This document shows positions 42,788-51,664 of a stretch of DNA of 64,000 nucleotides, in pieces. Every line of letters begins with the position of its first letter. Position 1 is the first letter of the stretch. A model generated the notes under the pieces. It ran no database searches. It was not told the origin of the DNA and saw nothing but the letters and a program-made list of their open reading frames with translations. This stretch comes from Brooklawnia sp032229645 (GTDB lineage: Bacteria; Actinomycetota; Actinomycetes; Propionibacteriales; Propionibacteriaceae): the NCBI GenBank assembly GCA_963722295.1, contig CAVRLB010000001.1, forward strand, positions 248,001 through 312,000, written 5' to 3'. A program made the position numbers and the translations under genes.

Positions 42788-44736
42788 GCTGGTCTCCTCC
42801 CGGGACTCTGGTTTGTTGTTGGTGCGAAGACGGATGCCTGTGCATAGGCGTCCTGGGTGGCTTCGAGGATGCGGCCGCTTCGCGCGGCATCGCCGATGAC
42901 GCGAACACCCGGCAGCGAACGATAGCGTTCGGCCACATCGGCACGAGGGCGTACGCCTGCGGCCAATACGACATGGTCGGCAGGCACGATCTCGGTGGTC
43001 TCATCGCTGAGCCGGGTGAGTTGGACGCTGTCCGCGCCGATGGCATCAAGCCGGTGCCCGGTCAACACCGTTGGCCGACCTACCGACACTCGGCCCATGA
43101 CATCATCCACGACCATCGGCAACATGCCCGGACCCACGTGCGGGAGCATCTCCACCAACGTGATCCGGCAGCCGCGTTCGATCAAGATCTCGGCGGCCTC
43201 CAGGCCAGTCATCCCGGTTCCGATGACCGCAACCTGACCGCTTGGATCGGCCCGGCCCATCAAGACATCCTCGGCGGTGCAGACATGTGCGGCGCCGGTA
43301 CCAGGGACCGGCGGACGCCACGGCTGCGCACCGCAGGCGACGAAGACCCCGCAGGGTTCGAGCGCTTCGATCTCCTGAACACTCGGCGCCGACCCGAGAT
43401 GCACCGTGATCTCCGCCGCCCGGACTTGCTCGCGCAGATAGCGGATGTAGGCGCTGATCGACTCCTTATGGCGACCCTTCTCGGCGATGACCAGGGCACC
43501 GCCCAGTTCGGGCTGTTCCTCGAAGATCACCGGCGTGAACTTCCGTTCGGCCAGCACGAGGGCGGCCTGAATACCCGCAGGACCACCACCGATGATCGCC
43601 ACCGTTCGCCCGTCGCCGTCGCGATCGAGGACGCCGAACTCCCGCTCGCGACCGCACTGCGGGTTGACCGCGCACTTGATTCGCCGTGGTTTCACGATCT
43701 CCCCGAAACAGGCCAGACAGCCGATGCATGGGCAGATCTCGGTCTCGCGTCCTGCGCGCGACTTGAGGCACCACAGCGGATCTGCCAGTTGGGCCCGGGC
43801 AACGCCCACAAAGTCGCAGGAACCGTTGATCAGCAACTGCTCGGCTATGCGGGGTTCCTTCACATTGCTGACCGCGATCACCGGCACGGACACCACGTCT
43901 TTGATCAGCCGGGCCATGAACTGTTTCCAGCCCTGCTGATAGCTGCCCGGCTCGATGCAGCCTGCAGTGAAACAGCTCACATCAATGGCGTCCGCGCCCG
44001 CCGCCTCGGCGGCGCAGGCGATGCGTTGCGCTTCGCGATGGTCGATGCCGCCGCTCAGCGCTTCCTCGGCGTTGATCCGAACGCTGACCGGAAAGCCGGT
44101 ACCGCAATTCGCACGTATCGCTGCGATGATCTCGACCAGGAACCTCATGCGATTCTCGAAGCCGCCACCGTAGCGATCGGTGCGCCGGTTCATCGCGGGC
44201 GAGAGGAATTGGTTGATGAGGTAGCCGTGCGCCCCGTGCAATTCGATTCCGTCAGCTCCCGCGAGCTGGGCTATGGAGGCACCGAGAGCGAACTTGCCCA
44301 CCAACTCGGCGCATTCATCGGTGCTGAGTTCACGGGGCGATTCGCCCCCGCCGGCCCCAGGGACGGCAGAGGGAGCGACCGGCCGAGTACCGGTGACGAA
44401 CGGCGAAGCGGCACCGCCGGGATGGTGCAGTTGGACGAAGAAGCGCGTCTCGTATTTGTGAATGACATCGACCACGCGTTGCAGTTCTTGGACATCCGAG
44501 GCTCCGATAGCCGACATCTGGCTGGGCTCGCCGATTCCGGCGCCATCGTCGATGCGGGTGATGCCGCTGATGATCAAACCGGTTCCGCCGCGGGCCCTTG
44601 CCTCGTAGAACGCGATCAGGTCGTCGCTGACTCCGCCCCCGGCCTTCGCCAGGTTCGTGCCCATCGCCGTCATCACAACGCGATTGGGAATGGTCAACCG
44701 GCCGATAGAAGCCGCGCTGAAGAGATTGTCGTACAT
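42784..44736 (-). CDS. OYE-type FMN / 4Fe-4S / FAD enoate reductase
   Basis: About 650 residues. The N-terminal FMN barrel (about 1-345) has PNRVVMTAMGTN, FVQLHHPGG, IELHGAHGYLINQFLSPAMNRRTDRYGG and ADPLWC. A 4Fe-4S motif follows, CIGCLACFG with a fourth Cys in IKCAVNPQCG. Then comes a dinucleotide-binding half (AIIGGGPAGIQAAL, AVIGTGMTGLEAAEIL). The architecture is that of 2,4-dienoyl-CoA reductase, trimethylamine dehydrogenase and bile-acid BaiCD/BaiH enzymes. It probably reduces an activated C=C bond. The ATG at 44736 fits the family start. It is the first gene of the operon. Confidence 0.92.
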   Translation of the reverse strand: MYDNLFSAASIGRLTIPNRVVMTAMGTNLAKAGGGVSDDLIAFYEARARGGTGLIISGITRIDDGAGIGEPSQMSAIGASDVQELQRVVDVIHKYETRFFVQLHHPGGAASPFVTGTRPVAPSAVPGAGGGESPRELSTDECAELVGKFALGASIAQLAGADGIELHGAHGYLINQFLSPAMNRRTDRYGGGFENRMRFLVEIIAAIRANCGTGFPVSVRINAEEALSGGIDHREAQRIACAAEAAGADAIDVSCFTAGCIEPGSYQQGWKQFMARLIKDVVSVPVIAVSNVKEPRIAEQLLINGSCDFVGVARAQLADPLWCLKSRAGRETEICPCIGCLACFGEIVKPRRIKCAVNPQCGREREFGVLDRDGDGRTVAIIGGGPAGIQAALVLAERKFTPVIFEEQPELGGALVIAEKGRHKESISAYIRYLREQVRAAEITVHLGSAPSVQEIEALEPCGVFVACGAQPWRPPVPGTGAAHVCTAEDVLMGRADPSGQVAVIGTGMTGLEAAEILIERGCRITLVEMLPHVGPGMLPMVVDDVMGRVSVGRPTVLTGHRLDAIGADSVQLTRLSDETTEIVPADHVVLAAGVRPRADVAERYRSLPGVRVIGDAARSGRILEATQDAYAQASVFAPTTNQSPGRRPA

Positions 44737-44757
44737 GACGACCGCCCCGGTGTTTAG

Positions 44758-44772
44758 GCCAGTCTGACTGGC
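44758..44772. promoter_or_regulatory. Palindrome upstream of the OYE operon
   Basis: GCCAGTCTGACTGGC is a perfect 15-bp palindrome with one central base, 22-36 nt before the reductase ATG. The same intergenic region also holds three GGTGAA boxes in both orientations (44777-44782, 44832-44837 inverted, 44855-44860). Together they suggest a regulated divergent promoter region shared with yaaA. No regulator gene lies in the operon. Confidence 0.5.
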
Positions 44773-44903
44773 TATTGGTGAACTACGATGTTCTGATTGA
44801 AGCCTAGCGAAATTGGTGGTTGACAAGCGCTTTCACCGTATTTCTCCCGGTTATGGTGAACTCAGTCAGCTTCGTCCGGGCAAATCTCAAGTAGCGTAGA
44901 GGA

Positions 44904-45689
44904 ATGCTCGTGCTCCTCTCCCCTGCTAAGAGCCTGGATTTCGAGTCCCGGCCGGCGACTCGCAAACACACCGAACCGCGATTGCTGGACCGCTCGACCG
45001 AGCTCATCGAGGTACTGCGCACGAAGTCCCCCGATGAGTTGGCCCGGTTGATGAAGATCTCCGACGAGCTGGCGGTGCTCAACGTCGCCCGCTACGCCGA
45101 CTTCGAGACGCCGTTCACGACGAAGAACGCTCGCGCTGCCGTGCTGGCCTTCGACGGCGATGTCTACCGCGGCATGGACGCGGCCCACAGCTTCACCGAA
45201 CGCGACTTCACCGAGGCTCAGAAGACGATCAGGATCCTCTCGGGCCTGTACGGGGTGCTGCGTCCGCTCGATCTGATTCAGCCCTACCGGCTGGAAATGG
45301 GGATTGGGTTGGCCACCGCCCGGGGTCGCGATGTGGTCGACTACTGGGGTGACGTGCCCAGCCGGCTGCTGGCAGACGATCTGGCGGAATCGCCAGGCGC
45401 CGACGCGGTGATCAACCTGGCTTCCCAGGAGTACTTCGCCGCGGTCAATCCCGGGGTGCTCGCGGTACCGATCATCTCGCCGCGCTTCGAGGAGATCACG
45501 CCGTCGGGCAAACGCCGGATGGTCTCGTTCTACGCCAAGCATGCGCGCGGCGCGATGGCGGCCTGGCTGGTGACCAACCGGGTGCGCAGCGTCCGCAAGA
45601 TCCGGGACTTCGACGCCGACGGCTACCACTTCGACCAGCACTCCTCCACTGTGAGCCGGCCTGTCTTCGTGCGTCCACAGGCATCGTGA
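44904..45689 (+). CDS. yaaA: Peroxide stress protein YaaA
   Basis: 261 residues. The family start MLVLLSPAKSLDF is clear, followed by FDGDVYRGMDA, LSGLYGVLRPLDLIQPYRLEMG and the C-terminal GYHFD. In E. coli YaaA limits damage by intracellular iron during peroxide stress and can bind DNA. TAGCGT lies six bases before the ATG; AGAGGA just before the ATG could be a ribosome site but is very close. Its stop overlaps the next gene by 4 nt (GTGA). Confidence 0.92.
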   Translation: MLVLLSPAKSLDFESRPATRKHTEPRLLDRSTELIEVLRTKSPDELARLMKISDELAVLNVARYADFETPFTTKNARAAVLAFDGDVYRGMDAAHSFTERDFTEAQKTIRILSGLYGVLRPLDLIQPYRLEMGIGLATARGRDVVDYWGDVPSRLLADDLAESPGADAVINLASQEYFAAVNPGVLAVPIISPRFEEITPSGKRRMVSFYAKHARGAMAAWLVTNRVRSVRKIRDFDADGYHFDQHSSTVSRPVFVRPQAS

Positions 45690-46369
45690 CCGTCAGCCAC
45701 TACGTGGTGCTGCGGGCCGGGGCGCGTCCGAGATCGCAGATCGAGATCAAGAAGTCGCGATTCCTGGGCTACGCCGCCCGCACCGCGAGCGAGGACGAGG
45801 CCCGCGACTTCTTGGCGCTGGTACGCCGCGAACACCGCGAGGCCCGGCACGTCTGCCATGCCTTCGTCCTGGGACCCGACCGCAGCATCCAGCGGTCCAG
45901 CGACGACGCAGAACCATCCGGGACCGCAGGCGTCCCGATTCTGAAGGCCATCGCCGCGCGCCAGACCTCACCAGGCCTGACCGAACTCTCGGACACGACC
46001 GTCGCCGTGGTGCGCTACTTCGGCGGCATCAAGCTTGGGGCGGGAGGCCTCGTGCAGGCATATTCCGAGGCGGCCGCGGCCGTGCTCGATGCCGCCCCGC
46101 TCGTCGACAGGCGACGGATGCGGCTGATCGAACTCGACCTGCCCATCGGTGAGGCTGCCCGTATCGAAACCAGGATGCGCGCACAGGGTACGCGGATCGA
46201 ATCCGTCGACTACCAGGCCGATCGGGTTCGGCTGAGGATCGCCGTCCCGGACGAACCGGCAGAACTCGACGCCATGCTGACCGCCCTGGCCGCCATCACA
46301 GCGGGCGAGGCATCTCCGGTGCTCGGTGCCGCGGTCTGGCACGATCTGGAGGCGGCGAGCCGGCGCTGA
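45686..46369 (+). CDS. YigZ/IMPACT family protein
   Basis: 227 residues. The N-terminal UPF0029 domain has IKKSRFLGYA, HVCHAFVLG, RSSDDAEPSGTAGVPILKAI and VAVVRYFGGIKLGAGGLVQAYSEAA, the last being a family signature. The C-terminal domain (about 140-220) resembles an EF-G domain V fold. Members are linked to translation and, in eukaryotes, to Gcn1/Gcn2 control. A GTG start at 45686 overlaps the yaaA stop, so the two are coupled. Confidence 0.9.
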   Translation: MTVSHYVVLRAGARPRSQIEIKKSRFLGYAARTASEDEARDFLALVRREHREARHVCHAFVLGPDRSIQRSSDDAEPSGTAGVPILKAIAARQTSPGLTELSDTTVAVVRYFGGIKLGAGGLVQAYSEAAAAVLDAAPLVDRRRMRLIELDLPIGEAARIETRMRAQGTRIESVDYQADRVRLRIAVPDEPAELDAMLTALAAITAGEASPVLGAAVWHDLEAASRR

Positions 46370-46395
46370 CCACGACCAGCGCGAAGACGATAGGG

Positions 46396-47571
46396 CTACC
46401 CGCCGCCGATGTGGGCCAGCGAGACGGGCACACCACCGGCGAGCTCGACGACCAGGGCGTCCTTGCTGACCTGATGATCGTCGCCGATGCTGAAGCGTCC
46501 GCCGGCGCCATCAACACCGCGAGTCGATTCGATTGCGCTCTGCACGTCGATACCCGTCAGCTCGTCGGCCTGTGCGATGCCGGCGATGGCCAACAGCGCG
46601 GCATCGTATGCCATCGCCGCGTGCGCGTCCGGATCAGCGCCGTAGGTTTGCCGATAGGCATCCAAGAAGCGCTGGGCGACCTTGTTGCCGGTGTCCTGGC
46701 CGCTGAACTGCGTGACGACATAGACCTTGGTGAGGGCGTCCGGGCCCGCGACCTCGTTCGCCAGCGGTGTGCCGAGGTCGCCGGTGCCCAGGATCGGTTG
46801 GTCGATGCCTGCCCCCCGAAGTGTCCGGATCATCGTCGCGGTCTCGGGTAGCGGTGCCGCGACATAGATCACATCGGCCGGATCGGCCTGAAGTGCGGTC
46901 ACGAACCTGGTGTAGTCGGTCTCGCCGGACTCGAAGCTGTCCTGGACGCCGAGAGTGCCGCCGGCTGCCGCAAAACCGCTGACGAAGGCATCGGCGAACT
47001 CGTCGGCGAAGCCCTGCTGTCCGGTCCTGAAGACTGCGGCACTGGATGCCGACAGATTCGTCTTCGCGAAGGTCGCCATCGCGGCACCTTGCTGGCCGAG
47101 TCCCAGACAGCTGCGGAAGGCGAACTGGTGGACGGTGCCGTTCGCATCGTTGAGTCTGTTGGAGTCACAAGCCGAACCGGAGATCACCGGGATCTGGTGG
47201 CGGTCGGCGACCGGCAATGTCAGCCCGAAGAGTCCGTCGCTGACCGGACCGATGACGGCCAATGCGCGCTGCTGGCTCATCAGTGTGGTTGCCATCGCCA
47301 CCGTCTTGCCGGCATCGCCGCGATTGTCCGCCGTGAACAGTTCGATCTGGTGGCCGTGTACGCCGCCGGCCGCATTCGTCTGATCGACCGCGACCTGGAC
47401 TCCCTTGGCCATCGCGTCGCCATAGGGCGCCAGGTCACCGGTCAACTCCGCGTTGACGCCGAGACGAATCGTGTCTCCGGAATGCCGTTGCGAGCCCACC
47501 GTCGACGTACATCCGGCCAGCAATGCCAGACCGGCAATCAGGCCGACCACCGAACGCACGGGGAGCTGCAC
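46396..47571 (-). CDS. Branched-chain-type substrate-binding lipoprotein (distal gene of the liv operon)
   Basis: 391 residues. Lipoprotein signal with lipobox LLAGC at about 17-21, then a Leu-binding-type fold (IRLGVNAELTGDLAPYGDAMAKGVQVAVDQTNAAGGVHG). It is the seventh and last gene of the second liv operon; only 25 bp separate it from the CBS-ACT gene. AGGAGAAC precedes the GTG start at 47571. It resembles the proximal LivK (51665-52828) in the ELTG...YGDA segment, so it is probably a duplicate with a different ligand preference, sharing the same LivHMGF core. Confidence 0.9.
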   Translation of the reverse strand: MQLPVRSVVGLIAGLALLAGCTSTVGSQRHSGDTIRLGVNAELTGDLAPYGDAMAKGVQVAVDQTNAAGGVHGHQIELFTADNRGDAGKTVAMATTLMSQQRALAVIGPVSDGLFGLTLPVADRHQIPVISGSACDSNRLNDANGTVHQFAFRSCLGLGQQGAAMATFAKTNLSASSAAVFRTGQQGFADEFADAFVSGFAAAGGTLGVQDSFESGETDYTRFVTALQADPADVIYVAAPLPETATMIRTLRGAGIDQPILGTGDLGTPLANEVAGPDALTKVYVVTQFSGQDTGNKVAQRFLDAYRQTYGADPDAHAAMAYDAALLAIAGIAQADELTGIDVQSAIESTRGVDGAGGRFSIGDDHQVSKDALVVELAGGVPVSLAHIGGG

Positions 47572-47596
47572 GACAGTTCTCCTCAGCCGATCGAAC

Positions 47597-48238
47597 TCAC
47601 TCGTTCTTCAGCCGATATTTCAGCGTGAACCCGGCATCGGCGATCTGGCGCTCGAGATCGTCGGTGTTGAGGGTGTTCACGCCCAGCACGATGAGGCTGC
47701 GCTCCAGCCCGCCGCGGTAGACCGCGATGTGGGTGATGTTGGTGCGCACCGCCCCGGTGATGGACGCGAGTCTGGCCATCACGCCAGGCTGATCGTCCGC
47801 CTCGATGACCAGCCGGGTGCCGTTCATCCGGGCACCGTTGAGTTCCATGAACGCATCGAGCAGATCAGATTCGGTGATGACGCCGACCAACTCACCGTCG
47901 TCGATCACCGGCAGGATCTCGATCTTGTTGTCGCGCATCCGAGTGGCGGCCTCTTCGAGCAGCGCGTCGGGCCCGATGGTGATCGGGTCACGGCTCATGA
48001 TCTTCGAGACCTTCAGTTTCGAGAAGAGATAGACCAGTTCACCGGCGCTGAACGAGGTGGCCATCGAGGGCGACGCACGATCGATGTCGGATTGCGAAAT
48101 GATGCCAACCAGTCGTCCGTTCAAGACGACAGGCAGCTTGCGGACGTTGTGCGTCTGCATGAGTTCTACGGCCTCGGGCACTGTGGTCGACGGACCGACA
48201 GTGAAGGGGTGAGCCGTCATCCGCCACCTGACGAACAT
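47597..48238 (-). CDS. CBS-pair / ACT domain protein (AcuB-like)
   Basis: 213 residues. Two CBS domains (about 1-130: VPEAVELMQTHNVRKLPVV, and SKIMSRDPITIGPDALLEEAATRMRDNKIEILPVI) precede an ACT domain (about 140-205: LVIEADDQPGVMARLASITGAVRTNITHI). CBS pairs bind adenine nucleotides and ACT domains bind amino acids. A protein that could read both energy state and amino-acid level inside an amino-acid importer operon is suggestive of activity control. The ATG follows the livF stop by 3 nt, with GGGAGG overlapping that stop. Confidence 0.88.
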   Translation of the reverse strand: MFVRWRMTAHPFTVGPSTTVPEAVELMQTHNVRKLPVVLNGRLVGIISQSDIDRASPSMATSFSAGELVYLFSKLKVSKIMSRDPITIGPDALLEEAATRMRDNKIEILPVIDDGELVGVITESDLLDAFMELNGARMNGTRLVIEADDQPGVMARLASITGAVRTNITHIAVYRGGLERSLIVLGVNTLNTDDLERQIADAGFTLKYRLKNE

Positions 48239-48241
48239 TGA

Positions 48242-48946
48242 TCAACCTCCCAGATATGCCTGGCGCACTTCATCGGCCGCCAGGAGCGTAGCGGCCTCGC
48301 CGCTGAGAACTATCTTGCCTGTCTCCATGACATACGCGCGACTCGCCACCTGCAAAGCCATGTTCGCATTCTGCTCCACGAGCAGGATCGTGGTTCCCGA
48401 AGCGTTGATATTCGCGATGATGTCGAAGATCTCCTGGACGAAAAGTGGTGCCAAACCCATCGATGGTTCGTCGAGCAACAGCACCTTCGGTGAGGCCATC
48501 AATGCCCGTCCCATTGCCAGCATCTGCTGCTCGCCGCCCGACAGAGTGCCTGCGGGTTGCTGACGTCGGTCGGCCAGGACCGGAAAGCGGGAGAAGACCT
48601 CGTCCATGTCTTTGGCAGTCTGGGACCGGTTGCGGCGCAGGAAGGCACCCAGTTCGAGGTTCTCCAAGACGGTCATCGCAGGAAAGACCCGGCGCCCTTC
48701 GGGAACCTGGACCAAGCCTCGCTTGACCCGGTCCTGGGCGGAGACCTTGGTGATCTCTTGGCCGTTCAACCAGATCGAACCCGATTCCGCGCGCTCCAAC
48801 CCCGATGAGGTCCGCAGCGTCGTCGTCTTGCCCGCACCGTTTGCGCCGATGAGCGTGACGATCTCACCCTCGTCCACCCGAAGCGAGATGCCTTTGAGCG
48901 CGTGGATGCCACCGAAGTTGACCTTGAGGTCCTTGATCTCAAACAT
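48242..48946 (-). CDS. livF: Branched-chain amino-acid ABC transporter ATPase LivF
   Basis: 234 residues. Walker A is GANGAGKTT, the signature is LSGGEQQM, the Walker B is VLLLDEPSMGLAP, and the end matches LivF (AADEVRQAYLGG). The ATG at 48946 follows AGGAGG; the start overlaps the livG stop by 8 nt. Compared with the first-system LivF, its Walker A is canonical. Confidence 0.94.
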   Translation of the reverse strand: MFEIKDLKVNFGGIHALKGISLRVDEGEIVTLIGANGAGKTTTLRTSSGLERAESGSIWLNGQEITKVSAQDRVKRGLVQVPEGRRVFPAMTVLENLELGAFLRRNRSQTAKDMDEVFSRFPVLADRRQQPAGTLSGGEQQMLAMGRALMASPKVLLLDEPSMGLAPLFVQEIFDIIANINASGTTILLVEQNANMALQVASRAYVMETGKIVLSGEAATLLAADEVRQAYLGG

Positions 48947-49727
48947 CGCTGGCCTCCTGGCCGAGATAGGCCGTAATGACGCGCGGATCGTGACGCACCA
49001 CATCGGGAGTACCCGAAGAGATGACCAAGCCGTGGTCGAGCACGTAGATCCGCTCGCAGATGCTCATCACCAGGCTCATATCGTGTTCGATCAGCAGGAT
49101 CGTCAGCTTGTAATTCTCCCGGATCCAGCTGATGAGTCTGGTCAGGCCCGCCGTCTCGGCCGGATTCATGCCGGCGGCGGGTTCATCGAGCAGGAGCAGT
49201 TTGGGATTGGTCGCCAAGGCGCGCGCGATCTCCAGATGCCGCTGCTCGCCGTAGGAGAGGTTGCGTGCCAGGTCGAACGACTTGTGATCGAGGTTCATCA
49301 GCTTGAGCAGCTCACGAGCACCCTTCAGCGCCTCTTCGCGAGCCTTGGACCACGAGGGCAGATGAAAGAACGATGCCGGCAGCGAAGAGTCCTGGTTCTG
49401 CTCCAGAGCGATCACGACATTGTCCAGAACGGTCAGCTCCTTGAAGAGCCGGATGTTTTGGAAGGTGCGCCCGACGCCCGCCCGGCAGATGTCATAAGGC
49501 TTCTTGCCCGCGATCGAGGCCGGCTGGCCATCGGGGCTGAAAAGGATCTCCCCGGACGACGGCGGATACACCCCGGTGAGTAGGTTGAACACGGTCGTCT
49601 TGCCCGCGCCGTTCGGGCCGATCAGTCCGATCAGCTCGCCCTCTTCCAAAGCGATATCGACGTTGGAAACCGCGGCCAGCCCACCGAAGTTGCGGGTGAG
49701 ATCCTTGACTTCGAGAATCGGGCTCAT
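48939..49727 (-). CDS. livG: Branched-chain amino-acid ABC transporter ATPase LivG
   Basis: 262 residues. Walker A is GPNGAGKTT, the Walker B is LLLLDEPAAGMNP, and LSYGEQRHLEIAR is the LivG-type signature; the end is RVITAYLGQEA. The ATG at 49727 overlaps the livM stop by 4 nt. It works with LivF on the LivHM permease pair. Confidence 0.94.
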   Translation of the reverse strand: MSPILEVKDLTRNFGGLAAVSNVDIALEEGELIGLIGPNGAGKTTVFNLLTGVYPPSSGEILFSPDGQPASIAGKKPYDICRAGVGRTFQNIRLFKELTVLDNVVIALEQNQDSSLPASFFHLPSWSKAREEALKGARELLKLMNLDHKSFDLARNLSYGEQRHLEIARALATNPKLLLLDEPAAGMNPAETAGLTRLISWIRENYKLTILLIEHDMSLVMSICERIYVLDHGLVISSGTPDVVRHDPRVITAYLGQEASDV

Positions 49728-50704
49728 GCGATGGCGCCTTCCTTCGCATCGGTCTGCGTGCCACGCTTGGGCAGAAGGCTGCGGAACAACGTCAACGACA
49801 ATTCCCGCGAGCCCATGATGCCCTGCGGACGGAAGACCATCAGCACGACCAGCACCAGCGAGTAGAGGATCATCCGGACCTCGGGGAACGGCTGCAGCAG
49901 TGTCGAGACGATAGCCAACAGCACTGCGGCGATGATCGAGCCAGAGATCGACCCGAGCCCGCCGAGCACGACGATGACCAGGATGTTGATCGACTGCATG
50001 AAGCCGAAGAGGTCGGGCTTCAAGAAGTAGAAGTAGGACGCGTAGACACCACCGGCGATCGCGCCGAAGAACGCCCCGGTCATGAAGGCGAGCGTCTTGA
50101 CCCGGGTGGAGCGCACACCGATCGATTCGGCAGCGATCTCATCCTCGCGAACCGCGATGCAGTCGCGTCCGTGCCGAGAATTGAGGAAGTTGCTGATCAG
50201 CACCACGCAGCCTACGGTGAGCACGAAGAGCCAGCTCCAGTTGACGAACTGCGGGATACCCGACAGACCGGCCGCTCCGTTGGTGAATCCCATGTTGAGC
50301 AGCAGCACGCGGATGATCTCCGCCATGCCCAGCGTGGCGATCGCCAGGTAGTCGCCGCGCAAACGCAGAGTCGGCACACCGATCAGGAAGCCGAGTGCCG
50401 CCGACAGCACGGCTCCGGTGATCAGACCGAGGACGAAGCCCCAGACAGTCGGAATCGACATCGTGATCAGCGCTGTCGAATAGGCTCCGACCGCCATGAA
50501 TCCGGCGTGCCCGAGGGAGAACTGGCCGGTGAAGCCGGTCACCAGGTTCAGGCTGACGGCAAGAATGATGTTCACGCAGATGGTCACCATGGTGGCCTGG
50601 ATGTAAGCGTTGATCACGCCCGTTTGGATCAGCAGCAGGACGATGAGGTAGGTGGCCGCCAGCATTGCGGTGCGGACGAGGAAAGTGCGCAGACGGGGAC
50701 TCAT
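49724..50704 (-). CDS. livM: Branched-chain amino-acid ABC transporter permease LivM
   Basis: 326 residues with about eight to ten membrane segments. Signature elements are NLVTGFTGQFSLGHAGFMAVGAYSTAL, the cytosolic loop VREDEIAAESIGV and ILVIVVLGGLGSISGSIIAA. The start ATG shares one base with the livH stop (TAATG). The C-terminal tail (RSLLPKRGTQTDAKEGAIA) is cytosolic. Confidence 0.94.
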   Translation of the reverse strand: MSPRLRTFLVRTAMLAATYLIVLLLIQTGVINAYIQATMVTICVNIILAVSLNLVTGFTGQFSLGHAGFMAVGAYSTALITMSIPTVWGFVLGLITGAVLSAALGFLIGVPTLRLRGDYLAIATLGMAEIIRVLLLNMGFTNGAAGLSGIPQFVNWSWLFVLTVGCVVLISNFLNSRHGRDCIAVREDEIAAESIGVRSTRVKTLAFMTGAFFGAIAGGVYASYFYFLKPDLFGFMQSINILVIVVLGGLGSISGSIIAAVLLAIVSTLLQPFPEVRMILYSLVLVVLMVFRPQGIMGSRELSLTLFRSLLPKRGTQTDAKEGAIA

Positions 50705-51588
50705 TAGACCTTCTCTCGCACATTCTTGCCCAGCAGACCGCTGGGCTTGACGATCAGGACGATGATCAGGATCGCGAAGACCGCAGCGTCGCGATAGGTC
50801 GAGAAGCCCAGACCGGATACGACGACTTCGGTGGTCCCGATCAGATAGCCGCCGATCAGCGCGCCGGGGATCAGACCGATGCCGCCGAGCACCGCGGCTA
50901 CGAAGGCCTTCAGGCCGGGCAGGATGCCCATCAGGGGGTTGATGGAGTTGTAGTAGACGCCGACCAGCACACCTGCAGCGCCCGCCAATGCGGAGCCTAG
51001 CGCGAAGGTGAACGAAATGGTGTTGTCGACGCTGATGCCCATCAGACGGGCCGCATCGCGGTCCTGGGAGACCGCGCGCATGGCCTTGCCGAGGCGGGTG
51101 CGCTTGACGACATACTGCAGCGCGAGCATCAGTACCACGGAGACGGTGATGATGATCAGCTGCAGGGCCGTGATCGTGACACCACCGATGTTGTAGGTGC
51201 CGCTCATGAACCCGGGCAGCGGCGGGTAGGTACGCACGGCCGCGCCGGCGAAGTACATCATCGTGTACTCAAGCAGCAGTGATACGCCGATCGCCGTGAT
51301 CAGCACGGCGATACGAGTCGAGTTACGTAGTGGCTTGTAGGCAACCCGCTCGATAATCACACCGAGAACAGCACAGGCGGTCATCGCCACGACGAGCGAG
51401 ATGAAGAAGTCCAGATGGAGATGGGTCATGCAGACATAGCCGGCGTAGGCGCCGAACATGTAGACGTCGCCATGGGCGAAGTTGATGAGCTGGATGATGC
51501 CGTAGACCATGGTGTAGCCGAGCGCTATCAGCGCGTAGATACTGCCCAGCGACAATCCGTTGATCAGCTGTTGAAGTATTTGATCCAT
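50704..51588 (-). CDS. livH: Branched-chain amino-acid ABC transporter permease LivH
   Basis: 294 residues. The conserved GLSLGSIYALIALGYTMVYGIIQLINFAHGDVYMFGAY start is clear, as is the EAA-like loop RAVSQDRDAARLMGISV and the GGIGLIPGALIGGYLIG segment. It pairs with LivM. A strong stem-loop separates it from livK. Confidence 0.94.
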   Translation of the reverse strand: MDQILQQLINGLSLGSIYALIALGYTMVYGIIQLINFAHGDVYMFGAYAGYVCMTHLHLDFFISLVVAMTACAVLGVIIERVAYKPLRNSTRIAVLITAIGVSLLLEYTMMYFAGAAVRTYPPLPGFMSGTYNIGGVTITALQLIIITVSVVLMLALQYVVKRTRLGKAMRAVSQDRDAARLMGISVDNTISFTFALGSALAGAAGVLVGVYYNSINPLMGILPGLKAFVAAVLGGIGLIPGALIGGYLIGTTEVVVSGLGFSTYRDAAVFAILIIVLIVKPSGLLGKNVREKV

Positions 51589-51614
51589 GTGGTTCTTCCC
51601 ATCCCGAGCATGAT

Positions 51615-51653
51615 CGTGGGGTGAGGGCGCTTTCAGCAGTCCCCCACCCCACG
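51615..51653 (-). terminator. Stem-loop between livK and livH (partial terminator or mRNA stabiliser)
   Basis: CGTGGGGTGAGGG (51615-51627) and CCCCCACCCCACG (51641-51653) pair over 13 positions with one mismatch, around a 13-nt loop. It lies just past the livK stop and before livH on the same strand. Such hairpins let the binding protein be made in excess over the membrane subunits, by partial termination or by protecting the upstream mRNA. Confidence 0.75.
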
Positions 51654-51664
51654 CATTGCCCTAA

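Noticed and set aside
42973..44757. 594-codon forward frame opposite the OYE-type reductase gene
   Set aside because: Antisense to a well-supported flavoenzyme; rich in His, Arg and Asp without motifs.
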